Positions 33,037 through 45,300 of a DNA stretch of 64,000 nt are shown here, one piece after another. The notes beneath the pieces are model-generated. The model was given only the letters and a program-made list of their open reading frames with translations, had not been told where the DNA came from and did not search any database. The DNA comes from Exobasidium rhododendri (lineage: Eukaryota; Basidiomycota; Exobasidiomycetes; Exobasidiales; Exobasidiaceae). The stretch lies in assembly GCA_026210745.1 (NCBI GenBank), contig CP110632.1, forward strand, positions 2,603,001 through 2,667,000. The letters are read 5' to 3'. Within the stretch, counting starts at the first letter, position 1; every line of letters starts with the position of its first letter. Position numbers and translations under genes: made by a program.

Positions 33037-33935
33037 GCTGTTCGATTTCTTCTCAAATTTACTCGGACCGAGCGGGCGAAGACCGCGAGTTGATAATGTT
33101 GCGCTTGCGTGATGAGGTCGGCAAGTGGAAAAGGAGATCGTTGATTACTCGCGAGCGTGTGGGATCGAAGGAAAACGATGCTGTTCCTCGTCGCGATTTG
33201 TGATGACCCGTATCTCTGTCCCGAATTCTTACCGAAGAGGAAGATGGGAAAGGTGGAGTCGAGAGCGTCGGGGCCTAAGACTGGAGTAGAAGCAGCAAAG
33301 GAACCGTAGCCGCGTCGGAGTGTGATACAGATTACAGCCAAAGGGCGAGCACCGTCCGTCGAAGAGTGAAAAGGCAGCGAAGCGACGGAGCGGGAGGGGT
33401 GGGGAATGATCGAAGACGAGATGCGGCCGGGCTGTCTTGTGTCTTGCTGAAGGAACGTCGTTGGAAGTCGTGGTAAAGGGCGAGGCGGTTCGCGAGATTG
33501 GGGTCGTGAGTGGGAGAAAGATGCAGATGGAAGAAGGAAGAGTAGTATTAGTGTCGTGAAATTCGTGATGGAGAAGAGGGCTGCAAACTTTGACCGACAA
33601 GGGCAATCAAGGGGGGTGACGGAGACGCGATCAAGGTTACCACGACGATAGTAAAAAGAGGGATACTACTGACGGGATGAGTATGCAAGGCAGGAGGAAA
33701 AAAGCGATTCCTCTCTGTCTCGTAACTCTACTTTGCTTCCTTCACAACCGAATGGAAAGGTAGTCCGGCAGAAGCGTCAAGTCGACGAGGAGAGACAATA
33801 AAGCAAAAAGGGGGGGATGGGACATGGAAAGCATACGCCATGCACACTAATGTTGTTTATTTTTCTTTCTCTGTCCCCCCGTTGAAAGATTTCTTCCTAG
33901 AGCGCTGCTCCCTTCTCCCCCTTGACATCCCGTCT

Positions 33936-33945
33936 CCCCCCCCCC
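33936..33945. repeat. Poly-C tract, 10 bases, followed by poly-T
   Basis: C10 directly followed by a T run of 7 in non-coding DNA. Confidence 0.9.
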
Positions 33946-34994
33946 TTTTTTTCACCGAGAAAGAAGAGAAAATAAACACACGTCTGCATGACTTTCAAGC
34001 CTAAGACAGCCTAAAGAGCGTCCGAGCGAGCCAAAGTCTTGCAAGGATAAATACAAACAGGTTCTTAGCCTGTTGTATTGACCGATGCAAGCTCTCTATT
34101 GCATCACATATCTGACACGCGCCCGGGGAATTGTCTCTGCCTTTTTTTCTTGATTTTAATCGCGCCTTTGAAAATTGTACCACCCTTTCTCGAGATTCTC
34201 GACAAGTTTTGCTATTGCTTCTGTAACTGATAGTTATAGATTGGTAGAAGCACTTCTAGCGCAAGGCAGGTCTCCGTCCCCTTTCCCCCCCTTATAAGAT
34301 TCAGTGCTTCAGAGTGAAGTGGTTGTATGCGACGCAATGCAAAGCGCACCTACTGCCTACTGCCTCCTCCCACGCTCCCTACGACTTTCGTCAAAGGCAA
34401 GCAGCCGACACTGTCACATGGATTTACCCTATCTTTGCAGTCCCATTCCCCCCCTCAAAACTTTAAAGTGGTGCGAGACAAGTACTGTATCACGAGCGCG
34501 ACGCCGAGTCTGAATCAATCGATGCATGTCAAAACAAATGATGGACAGATTCTAGAAGCATTTTGAGACATTGCAGCGCGCTCTAGGAGGGCAACCTTCA
34601 TGCCCAAAAAAGCTTGTTGAATGCCGCGCCTTGCCAACTTTGTCTCGAGAAGGAGGTTGGGAGGACATGTGGTCTCTTCCGCTCGACTGATGCAACGCAA
34701 CTCATCCCTGACCGACAGCCAATTTTCCATCCCGCGCAGAAGCGAACCTTGTGGTGCCCTAGATAGCGCTCTTTCTTCGACAAGAATAATGGACTCACCT
34801 CTCAGCTTCGAGCCGAGTCGCGCTCTGCGTAAAGTGATGTACAGTTGCGGAAGGTCGTTCTAAGGCTGGCCTGCTGGATGCGACGTTTCCTGCACGGCCT
34901 CAAACTTAGGTTGACTTGGCGCGTATATGCGTATGGCAGTGGGAGAGAAAGGTCGATCTGGCCGAAAGAGAAAGTGTCCACGCCCAGAAGAATC

Positions 34995-35016
34995 GATGAT
35001 GATGATGATGATGATG
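34995..35016. repeat. (GAT)n microsatellite
   Basis: Seven perfect GAT units plus GTAG; lies in the gene-free region. Confidence 0.9.
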
Positions 35017-37187
35017 TAGAGACAGAGGTCGAAGTAATAGTTGTTGTGGATGTGGATGTGGTTGAAGGTGTAGACGCTGGGAACGATGCCCAAACTCGAG
35101 AGAGTATACGGGTCTCAGACAAGTGCACTGTATGGGGTAAGAAGCCTCTGCCCAATGACAGGCAAGGCAACAGAGCGATGTGCTTCTCCTTGATCATCCC
35201 TTCCGTTCGATCACTCGGATGCAAGAAAAAATATCCCTCAAATTATTTTTAATTTCATTTTCCTTCCATGACAAGAATTCTGGAGAGACAATCACGATCA
35301 GAAGGAACGACGTCGACTAAGGACCAGACCGGATTTTCCTGGGAATTTTATAGGATATGAGCTAAGCCCCAAGTCTCGCACTACCGTCCTGACGGTCCTT
35401 GTCATAGATGTTGTATATGCAAAGGCAGAGGCTGAGGCTAAGAGGAAGAGGGTGGGATTGTGAGGCAGGTACATTGCCTGTCATGAACCCTTCAGCCACG
35501 ACGGAGAATCCACACGATCAGCTCTGTGTGGAATTATATTGTGCTGCCTTTACGACTTCTTGTCCTTTTCCCTTCCAACGGGATATGGTAAAAAGGGTAG
35601 AAAGGGGGAGATGATACGTCTTTGTCTAAGCGGACTAATAATTGCGTCAGGGCCAACGGGAAATAGCCAAAGTTCAAAAGGAGACCCTCTTTTCTCATCG
35701 TTCGCTGCAAGTCACTCTTAAATTAGCGCATGATGGGCCAGCAGCGGGTGGGCTCTAATTAACAAGGTCGGCCATCTACAAAGTCTCACTTTCTTCGTTG
35801 TAAAAGCCAGTGAAGTGAAGCAGATGTCCAGGTCACCTCACCGCTCTTCTGCCGTAATCATCGAACGGGAGAGAGAATCAAACGACGAGACTTGGAAGGA
35901 AGGAAAAAAAAACCGAAAGAAGGAAGATAGAAAAGCCGATTATATTCTTTTTTGAATTTTAATAAAAAGTCATGGCAGAACGATAAAGATGAAATCTATA
36001 CACTAGTCTATTTTGGGGAGGAATCGCCTACAAACCTCAGATAGAAAGATCAGATTACATGGGCTCAATTTCCTACTTAGAACGACACTTCGGAGTTTCA
36101 ACTCATCTACTCAACGGCAGGGCCCGCTACTTGTATACGAGAAGAAAATAGAGCCTAGAATAGAATGGTAGTGACTTACAGATGTGAGAGATTCTTTTAA
36201 TGCGTGATTGATCGGTTGTTAATCTGCGGAAATAATATATACATTACAGGACTGATGTAGGATACTGTGTTGAATTGATACTTCCTTCTAGCTTTATCTT
36301 GAGATCTCGTCCTTCTCATCCGGCACGCCTAAGCCTAGCCGAGCTAAGAGCATGACGGTAAATGAGAAATAAAAGAGAAGAAAACGGGGACCATCATAAG
36401 CTCATCAAAATCAAAAGCTTTGCAAGGAAAGAAAATTCCACAAAGAACGAACAAACAATCAATAGAGGTGCAAAAAAAAATCTTTCAGCTCCTGGTCTGC
36501 TTCATTTGGAGACCCCGCATTTGAAGCTAACGAAGACGGGCAGGCCTGTCATGCAATACTATACTGTGGATGCTGGTAGGACAAAGGATGAAAAAGTGTG
36601 TCACGGACGCGGTGGATGTTGTATTGCTACTGTCTAGCCCAACAAGCACGGATGGTGTTCGCACGGAAGAGGACAAAGCGCTCTTCCTTGCAATCCCGAT
36701 CGATTGATCTTGAACCTCGTCTTAGTGTACTGGGAGAGAGTCGCATTCAGTAAAAGTGCCCAATCCCCTTCACCAAGCGTGGGTAAGTGCAAAGCCACCA
36801 AGTCGAGACTTTCTCACGAGGGGTGCAAGTGAGCTCTGAGCTCTGCACCTTTGAGACAGCGATGAGCATTAATTACCTTTGTCATCGCCCTGCTTTCTTC
36901 TTTAAGGCCTACAGTCACTACTCTTTTTCCAAGAGCCCAGCCCTTTCAAGCGTATACCTCAGCAGGACTCGTAGTAAGCGGTAGAAAGAGATAGATTTGT
37001 CGCAGATAGATTGTTGCACTGATGAGAGGATACCATTGAGAGAAATGCAGATGCGAGCGAAACAAAGGTGGAGGGGGGGGGCGTTCATCGAGGGGAGGAG
37101 GGCAAAGTGGAAAGGGGAAATAGTAGAGAGAGAGAGAAGCGAGAGAGGGAGGAAAAACGTGTGCAGCGTGAACCGTCGACTTATTCA

Positions 37188-40100
37188 TCAGATGACGTGA
37201 GGGGCAGTCCTGGTGGAGGGAAAAGGGAAAGAGAGAGAGAGAGAGAATTGTATCGAACGTCTTAGCCTCCTTCTCGATCACTCTTCACTACGAACAAGAC
37301 CGCACTCACCATGAAAATGACTTGAACTCTGCTTGGTCTTGAGCAGACAAGACACTGTGGACCGGTGTCAAAGTTGGTTTCTCGCTCGTGAATTCCGCAT
37401 CGAACCAGCTGGTGTCGCTTGGGTTCTTGAGAGTAGGGCAGAACGGTGGAGGAACCCGTTTGTTGAACATGTCGTCCCAATTGATGTCTCGGAAGAAGGG
37501 ATGTGCTTTGATCTCCTCTGCATCAGTCGGGCCGGCTCCTAATCGTTTGCTGGGGTCTCGAGTGAGAAGCTGAGGGAAAGAGAAGAATGAGGCGGCGATG
37601 TCATAAGAGGTCAGTCTCCCTCTGCTTGCCGTCTCTGCCATAGCACAAACACTCACCTTGTGAAGGATAGAGACGGAATCCGGTGGCATGTGGATGGGGT
37701 ACAGTGGCTCGTCTTCCAGAATTGCATCAAAGATTTCATCCTCGTCGTCTCCTCGGAAAGGTGCCTGACCGAGCAACATCTCGTAGATCAGAATTCCAAA
37801 GGCCCACCAGTCTACTGCCCTACCGTATCGCTGCTCTAGCAATATTTCCGGCGCCATGAATTCTGGTGTACCGCAAAACGTACTAGTCGTCTTACCGTAG
37901 TACATGTCCTCCTTGCAGAGACCGTAATCGGCTACCTTGACATGACCATCTAGTGTCAGCAAGATGTTGTCCAACTTGAGATCACGATAGATGATGCCCT
38001 CCTTGTGAAAGTATTCCAGTGCCAGCAGGACTTCCGCTGCGTAGAACTTGGCTCGTCGAGGTGTGAATTGTTCTCGCTGGATGTGCAGCATGAGATCGCC
38101 ACCGCTGACGTACTCCATGACAAAGTACACTCTTGTCTCTGTTTGAAAGCACGAGTGAAGACCGAGTAAAAACGGATGTCTCTCTCTAGCGGCCGCCAAG
38201 AACACCCTCTTTTCCGATTTGGTGCTCTCCACTTCATCGTTCTCGATGATGAACTCCTTCTTCAAGACTTTGATCGCATATAGGTAGCAAGTCTTTCTCT
38301 CCTCTGCTAACATGACCTTACCAAAGTTTCCCTTTCCAAGTACGGCCAAGAAGTTAAAGTCGTTTAGACCGATCTTGCGCTTCGATGAAGGCGGGTTGCG
38401 AACAGGCTGCTGCGATCCTGCAGCCATCAATTGTTGCTGTTGCAGCTGCTGTTGTTGCTGCTGATGTGTACTTGACAGCGGGGGCTGTTGGGAAGGAGGA
38501 GGCATGGAAGTGGGTGGTTGTGACTGTTGCATCATAGCTGCTTTCTTCTGTGGAGACACCGGAACTGTCGTCTGCTGAGGGATCGCTGTAGACATTTCTG
38601 GGCGCCACGCTTGGCCTCCGGAAGGTGGCTGCGAGTAGAGACTCTGTTGAGAGGAAGAGGTGGGCAAACCAGTTCGAGAGTTGTCAACGGCGCCTGGTAC
38701 GCTAGGCAGCGGTAGAGGTCGAGGTGGTCTTGACTGAAGGTCTACAGAAGTAGAGCCGGGACCAGCGGGATACGCTCGATTAGGTTCCACCTGATTCTTT
38801 GGGGGTAGTGGCCTACCGTATTGACCAACATTCGGTGGCATCATCGTCCGTTGCCCAGATGGATCCTGCTGTGGAGGGAGCTGCTGCTGCTGCTGCTGCT
38901 GTTGTTTTTGTTGTTGTTGTTGTTGCTGCTGTAAAGAGGACGAGGAAGGAAGAGGCGCATTCAACGCAGGCTGCTGGAAAGGGGGTATGGGTCCTGGTCG
39001 CATCGTTAGCTTCGACGTCTGCTGTTCTAATTCCGTTATTCGATTGTCACTGCTGTTGCTGTTGCTTATTGCTGGAGGTGGCGGTCCGACGGGCAAGCGT
39101 CCAACGTTGATCATATCGTTCTGAGGTCCTCCTTGGTTGAGTGCAGTAGCCTGTGTCTTAGCCGACGACTTTACTCGATTGATTGCTTCCATGTCGGTCA
39201 ACAATTGGTTCGCCATTTCCATCGACATGCCACACAAGTCCGGCACCAAATGAACGCAGTCGGTATGAGCAGTCAAGTCACATTCGGAACATTTTCGTGC
39301 ATTCTTTCGTCCCAAGGGTAAGATGAGACCGCAGTGGCAACACCAATTAGCTCCAATGTTGGTAATCGGCAAGAAACGATGAGGTATGCGATGATTAATC
39401 TTGACTTCGTCTCGATCCGCTTCTGCGTTGCTCTTGCTGATACACTTGATCACCACCTTCTGGGCACACTTCTTGTGACACGTGTATCGGCAATCTTCAC
39501 ATTGACTGCCCGCTGCGTTCAAGAGTAGCTCTCCACACAGGGCGCATCGAATGATCTGGTAGAATTGTTTCGAGATGAATTTGTGCCCGTTAATCTCGGC
39601 CACGTCTTCTTTGCGCTTTCGGAAGGCTCCCTGACGTCCCAGTCGAGCATCGTAGGGGCGCTTTCGAACATTCTGCTTGACAAAATTTACTCGTAAGAAG
39701 ATAGCACCGGCCGGCTCTACAGCAAACCAAGCTTCGACGCCATCAGAAGTAGGCCCATTGGGGACAGAAACGCCGGCAGGTCCATCGTTGAAGGTGGCAT
39801 CCATCATGCCAGGACCACCACCAGGGGTCTGAACTGCATCGTCAGTCTGCTGCACATCCTCGGCAGTGACCCATCCGCCGGCAGCAGCAGGACTACCGTC
39901 GTATCCTCCCACTTGGCCAAACTTCTTTTTCCTCAACTCCTCGACAATGTCACTGATCCGAATCCACAACATTCCCACTGGCTCTGGATGGTTGTTGCCG
40001 ATTCGATCGTACACGGTCACCTCAATCTCATTGGCATTGTCAACTGCTACCTCAAAATCTTCTTGCCAACGATCTGTCCGGCTAGGGTGAGTTCTTGCCC

Positions 40101-41359
40101 GAGGCATGTCCTCCACTTTAATCACAACGGTTGATTCTCTCGTGTTTCTACCGATCCTAGGATTGGGTGCATGGTCGATGTCCCTTGCACTTCGAACGGA
40201 GACTTGCAATGTACCCGACAATGGCTTGCGTAAGTTTTGCTTCTTGTCCTCCAGCGAGCCAGGCATCTCATCTTCTCCGCTGTCTTCCATCACATGTAGC
40301 TGCTTGTATCGCTTTAGACTCTGTTGAAGTAATCTGATCTTACTTGCACTTTCCACACGCTTCGATTCTGCGTCATTTTTCGATTTTCGATCACCGTCAG
40401 CTTGGTAGAGCTTAGCCATCTTATCGATTCCCATCTTGTATTGCTTTTCAATTTGAAGCTTGAACTCGATCTGATGCAACATCCGAGAAATCTTTGCCGT
40501 CGTATGAGGAGTATCGTACTTGATCAGGTCTGAGAAAGGATGCAAAGCAAATTTTCTCCATCATAAGTCGCTTTTGTCTTCATTCCCTTCGCTCACATCG
40601 TACTCACCTAGATTCGTGTACGTCTTCTTTGCACTCGTACCCATCCTGTTCACAGTTGTCCCACCCAATACATCTCTCCCCTTGCCTGGCGGTAGGGGCT
40701 TTCCTACATTGGGATTGCCTGCATCTTTATTCCCGCCTGATATTCCCCCTCGAGGTCCATTTCCACCTCCAAAGCTACGATCATCGTAAGGTCTCGCACC
40801 ACCTGCACCACCACCACCACCGCCTTGTCCTTCCGACATGGTCGATGATAGATATGACGAGCTGCTGTCACCGGGGTACGGCCGGCCACCAGACCCTGAA
40901 TAAGAGCTGTTCATACTATTGGACGAGGGAAGACTGCCAGGACCTTTGCCGCCATAGCCTCCTCGGCCTTCAAACATAGCAGGATCACTGGGTCCTCTTC
41001 CACCAGGCTCAGAAGGAGCATAAAAGCCGGGATTTGATCCTGAAGGAGGTGGCGCTCCGGCTTGATACCTCAGTCCAGCTCCACCACTGCTTCGTCGGCC
41101 TTGCAAAGTTCTTAGACTCTCCTCAAGGTAAGAAATATTCCTCTGAGCATCCCGAATTTGCGCCTCTGCTTGTCGAATAACGTCTTGATTCGGTGTAGCA
41201 CCTCGAAGCGATTGATAGCCTTCCATGATCTTGCGCTGTGTCTGGATACGCGCATGGATCTCTGCCATCTTCGATTCGTTGGAGTCCTGAGCAAATACAA
41301 TGATTGTCAGCATCATTGCATGCCAGCTTCACAACACTATGCACTGCACTCACCGCCAT
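37188..41359 (-). CDS. PKC1: Protein kinase C, cell-wall integrity kinase
   Basis: Fungal PKC1, the Rho1-activated Ser/Thr kinase heading the cell-wall integrity MAPK cascade. Exons: 41359-41354, 41286-40608, 40529-37657, 37569-37310 and 37209-37188, phase consistent (1,279 aa). The first coding exon is only ATGGCG and the last is 22 nt. Domains: HR1 repeat 1 (about 1-75) and HR1 repeat 2 (about 229-300), separated by a Gly/Ser/Pro linker; C2-like (about 335-425); two C1 zinc domains (about 544-592, HKFISKQFYQIIRCALCGE; about 612-665, HRFLPITN); Gln-rich linker; kinase (about 952-1215: LGKGNFGKVML, AIKVLKKEF, YRDLKLDN, TSTFCGTPEFMAPE); and AGC tail with turn/hydrophobic-type motifs (VLTPV-like LTPVHSVLS, FKSFSW). 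Intron 4 carries a purine/pyrimidine repeat as its 3' tract. Confidence 0.95.
37231..37246. repeat. GA microsatellite forming the last PKC1 intron's pyrimidine tract
   Basis: (GA)n on the + strand, i.e. (CT)n in the transcript, lying 20-35 nt before the CCACCAG acceptor of the last PKC1 intron. Confidence 0.75.
38881..38931. repeat. CAG/CAA repeat encoding a poly-Gln stretch in PKC1
   Basis: Contiguous CTG/TTG triplets on the + strand give a run of Gln with one interrupting Lys in the linker between C1 and kinase domains (about residues 762-778). Confidence 0.9.
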
Positions 41360-42320
41360 GATGTCAACAGAGATACCTTACAATTTCGCACGATTCGCAC
41401 TGTCCGGATATGGCGTCTAAACTGACTGTCGTTTGTAACAGTGTCAGCCAATGTCAAGAGAGTCGAACTCCAAGAAATCGCGAAGTGATCGTCCGCTTGC
41501 TAGCTCTCGCTCTATCGCCTCCTCCTGATTACCGCCCTCGCTCTCGATGTTGTTTCTTGCGCCTGGCAGAGGTCAACGTACGGTGTCGTGGATACAGTGA
41601 TCGACCTTGTACCACTAAAAAGCTGAAGGACGTCTTTGGGCGAAAGGCGGGTGTGTTGAAGAGGTAAGGGAGACTGGGGAGAGAATGCGAGAGAGGGGCT
41701 CGTCTACTGTTCTGTTACCTCTTTTCCTGCCACCGAATCGGCACTAAAATCGTCTTGCCTCTTCGCACGCGTTGGCTGCACGTATCTTAATTTAAGGGGA
41801 GTTCTAAAAAAACCCCAGAGAATATATACAAGGGAGGGCGCGCTCCTAAGAGCCCTGCGTCTACTCACTCCCCCCGAGAGAAATCATCAGGTGTCTGTGT
41901 CAGTTGCTACCAGCGAAACAGGGTCGACCTGTATACGTCAACTTGTCAATCGTGACTTTGAGAGCTGGAGGATCAGGACTTGCTCTTACGGTGCACATCA
42001 CCCAAGATCTCGCAAACTATTATCCTTTCTTCTCGTCGAACGGGACATTTGGAGGGATGCTGACAGGGCCAAGAGCTGGTCTCGCACGTGCCAATATTTG
42101 CTACCTAAATTAGATCATCTGGAGGGAGCACTAAGGGCAGTCGAAAGAGGTAATGCTCAATCGACCTTAGCATGTAGAGCTGGTGTTGCTCTCGCTATAC
42201 TCTACTACCTTTGTTTGCGCTGTCTTCTTTTCATCATCCTTTTACGATCCTGCTTCACGTACGAACTGAGACGCTCGTTACCGCCCGAGTCGTCTAGTGA
42301 ATCTTCTTACACGATTAAGA
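41360..42320. other. Divergent promoter region, PKC1 / acidic orphan gene
   Basis: About 960 bp. A TATATA element lies at 41823-41828 and reads toward the orphan gene. The stretch 41880-42300 is ORF-rich in two frames but I see no homology; it may be a leader, possibly with an upstream exon of the orphan gene. Confidence 0.45.
41823..41828 (+). promoter_or_regulatory. Possible TATA box for the acidic orphan gene
   Basis: TATATA followed by a purine patch, about 490 bp upstream of the chosen ATG (42321), which would leave a long leader or an unseen first exon. Confidence 0.4.
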
Positions 42321-45300
42321 ATGGAGCACAGAAAGGAATTCGAGTCTGAATGCTCCATCTCTTCTCCCGCAATTACCATGACATCGACGATCGATAGCAT
42401 CTTTGACAGCGATCTGTCAGACTTGAGTGACGCCGAAGAGGATGTTATTGAACAAGAGAATGACGACGACGAATTCCATGAAGAAGAAGTAGAAGAAGGA
42501 GGAGAGAAATGGTTTGACGAGGTTGAGGTTGAAGATGATAATGTACCTCTCCATTTCCAAAGAGGCCATCCTACAGTTAGAGGTTGTCTACAAGGTCGAT
42601 TTGATTTCACCCCTTCCTGCGAATTTCAACTTACTCCACAGGGTCGAGAGGTGTTGACGTTGACAGATGAGGGACAGGATCTTTTGAATCAAGCGGAAGT
42701 CCAACGAAGTAAACATCAAGGCGATCTCGCAAGATGGCTCAAGTGTCCGAACTTGATCAAGTGCCTTTTAAAACACGCCGAACCCGAACTTCCCTTCCCC
42801 ATCGCAGCGAGAGATGGCAAAGTCCTGCTAAGGTTTCTTCTTACTGTGGGCAAATCCAGACGTCAGATGCGCAAAGTCTCTGATGATCTTACTGTGGATG
42901 ATGCTACACTTCACAAGAGCAACTTTCGTCAGGCTCTTTTCGACTACTTTGATCAGGTATACTAGTCGCAGCATCGAAGTTTGCGAGAGCGATGCCGTTC
43001 TTCAAGGTAGGTAGCGTTGATTGACAAGTACCATTTTACTTTGCTCTCCTTTTTCAGAACAAGAAAGCCCTCAATGTGACTCGAGTGACCCTGTTAGAGC
43101 CGTCCCATGGTGAGGAGCATATGATGAGTGAGTCATTGCTCGTAAACGCATGGGTGAAGCACGCCAAACTCAGTCGACATCTTCGCCTCTCGCATGCAAG
43201 TACTCTTGACTTTTGCTCCGGTCTGGCGCGATCACAGAGCAAGCTCGAACTCGCCATTGTGCCTGCTAAGCAGCATTACCGTCTCTTTGCATACCTCCAA
43301 TACATCTTGCCGACACGCTCACTTTGTCGTGCAGAAAGAGCAAGCCGAAAGCGCCTATAGAGCATTTTCATCGTCCGATGCTCTCCCTTGCTCGATTCTC
43401 TGCCCGTTGGAGAAGACTTTGACTTTCCTAACGAGGAATTATCTGACGAAGACGTTTGGAGCGCTTTTCAACAACACTTACTCGTCCAGAATCGTCGACA
43501 CCATGAGTCACACTTCTGAGATTGCTGACACGATGGCGAAGATGCGTTGGAGGCACGAAAAGTACGAGGCACAAAACGTTGAGAGAGGCGAACAGACTCA
43601 AGAGCAAGAGCAGATTGCAGTAAGTGGACTCTTTGAGAACATACTGATAAACAAAGAGAGTTCACTTAAGCTTCTTTCTTCTTAGCTCAAGAGTGGCTTC
43701 TACAAGAGTGTCGTTGACCTCTCCTCTGAGGAGCAGAAATTGATAAAGTTGCAAGCGTCAAAGACTACTAGATTTCTTCTTGGTTGTGACAGAAAGACTT
43801 TTCGGCCACACATGTTTCCGGTGAGTCTCGCTTCTCTCCTCGCGGAGCTACTCTTGTCTCGAGAAGATGATAACATTAATTCGCCTCCAATTTCTCCTTA
43901 CGTTTAGCCTACGCTTGTCACGACTCTCAGCAAAGATGGCGTACCTCTCGAAAGATCGTCAGACAGCATACCGCCAATCTCACAAAGATCGATATACAGC
44001 TCGACTAGAGGAATGGGCCGCCTTACCACTAGGACGAGCTCTACCATCAATGCTTCCTCTCAATGTAGTCTATCGGAGAGCAGTCTCTTTGACCCTAGAG
44101 GGTCACAGTGTACTACTTCAAGATCAGCTACTTCTCCCACTACTTCTTCAGGTCACAGCTCTTTTTCTGATGATTCAGGAGGAGGATCGCCTCTTGCCTC
44201 GCGGGGTCAGGAGAAAAGATCGGGAAATCTGCTGGAACCTTTCCCACCGAATGACATCATGACGCACTCTTCCAGTGACAGCGAGATGAATATCGACTTC
44301 ATCCATAGAAGGACGGGTGATGAAGCTCACTTGCTCGAAGACCGTGCTTTGCAATCGTTGTACGAAGATAGAGTCTGCAACGCTCGACTTGAAGAAATGA
44401 GGCGAGAAGAACGGAGTAGTACGGTATCGGCAGATGGCATTCTCGATATAAATGACGCAGACGTGTTTGCCGCAGATATGTTGTATGACTTGAGAGACAT
44501 AGACGTTCCTTCAGATGCACTCGAAGAGATTGTGCCATTAGATGAGGCTAGTGCAATGCCAGCGAAGAAAAGGGACAATCAGGCTTTGCACAATCGTAGG
44601 GAGGTGATGCCAGCATTTTGGTCGCAAGGGGTGCAGTCCGCCGGCTTAGACTATGACAGTCGCGATTACGCAGAGTCTCGCTACGAATCATGGGCTGCTC
44701 ACATACAGTCTTTCGGTCTTCAAGGAATGCACGATGATCACAGACGAATTACAACGACCAAGCAGTGCACAACAAGCACGGAGAACAGCATCAAAAAGGA
44801 GCTGTCGTGTGTCAATGACAGTGATGATGAAAAGCATCTGAAGAAAAGACGGACTTCTTCACCACCCGCTATAATTTTGAGATCCGGAAGCAAAACTAGA
44901 AGAAGAAGCCACGCTCCAGAATCGCAGCTTTCAGAAAAGATTCCCGGTATTGCGCGAGATTCTTTGCCTCCCAGATCAGAAGTATCGACACCAGAGAAAG
45001 GCAGTGTTTCGTCGACTACATCACAGAGGAAGAGAAGTGGTAAAAGCGGCGGAAAGGGCAAAGAATGCGTTTCGTGTGAAAAAGGTAAGCAAGGGGTCCT
45101 TTACCGTCGCAGCTGAAGAGCTCTCCGGAGATGGTGAACGAAGTATCGAAGCTCATGTGACCTTGAAAGATTTTCAGCCGGCGGAGGTGCTCGACCTAAA
45201 CGATGTTTTATGTCCACATCCATCTCAGTCTCACCCATTCGATGCGATCATGGTTGATAGTAAAGGAGATGACAATGCTCCTATCGTGATCGACGACGAC

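Larger units (their letters stand above)
33037..37187. other. 4.15 kb region without a recognisable gene, upstream of the RasGEF
   Basis: I find no ORF with family features on either strand. The first ~600 bp are purine-rich and probably the RasGEF leader/promoter. A 10-C run plus T run lies at 33936-33952. A (GAT)n microsatellite is at 34995-35016. The part at about 35930-36300 is markedly AT-rich. A possible short ORF at 34845-35252 (+) encodes an Asp run from the GAT repeat and is not convincing. A non-coding RNA, a divergent short gene with introns, or a long regulatory region remain possible. Confidence 0.5.

Noticed and set aside
34845-35252. 135-codon + strand ORF with an Asp run
   Set aside because: Its most striking part is just the GAT microsatellite; no homology, no splice context, and comparable ORFs exist in other frames.
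40561-41316. Separate small gene for the HR1/Gly-rich ORF before PKC1
   Set aside because: Introns at both ends join it in phase to the PKC1 body; HR1 repeats belong at the PKC1 N-terminus.
41891-42349. 152-codon ORF upstream of the acidic orphan gene
   Set aside because: No recognisable family; overlaps another frame with similar length; more likely leader sequence.
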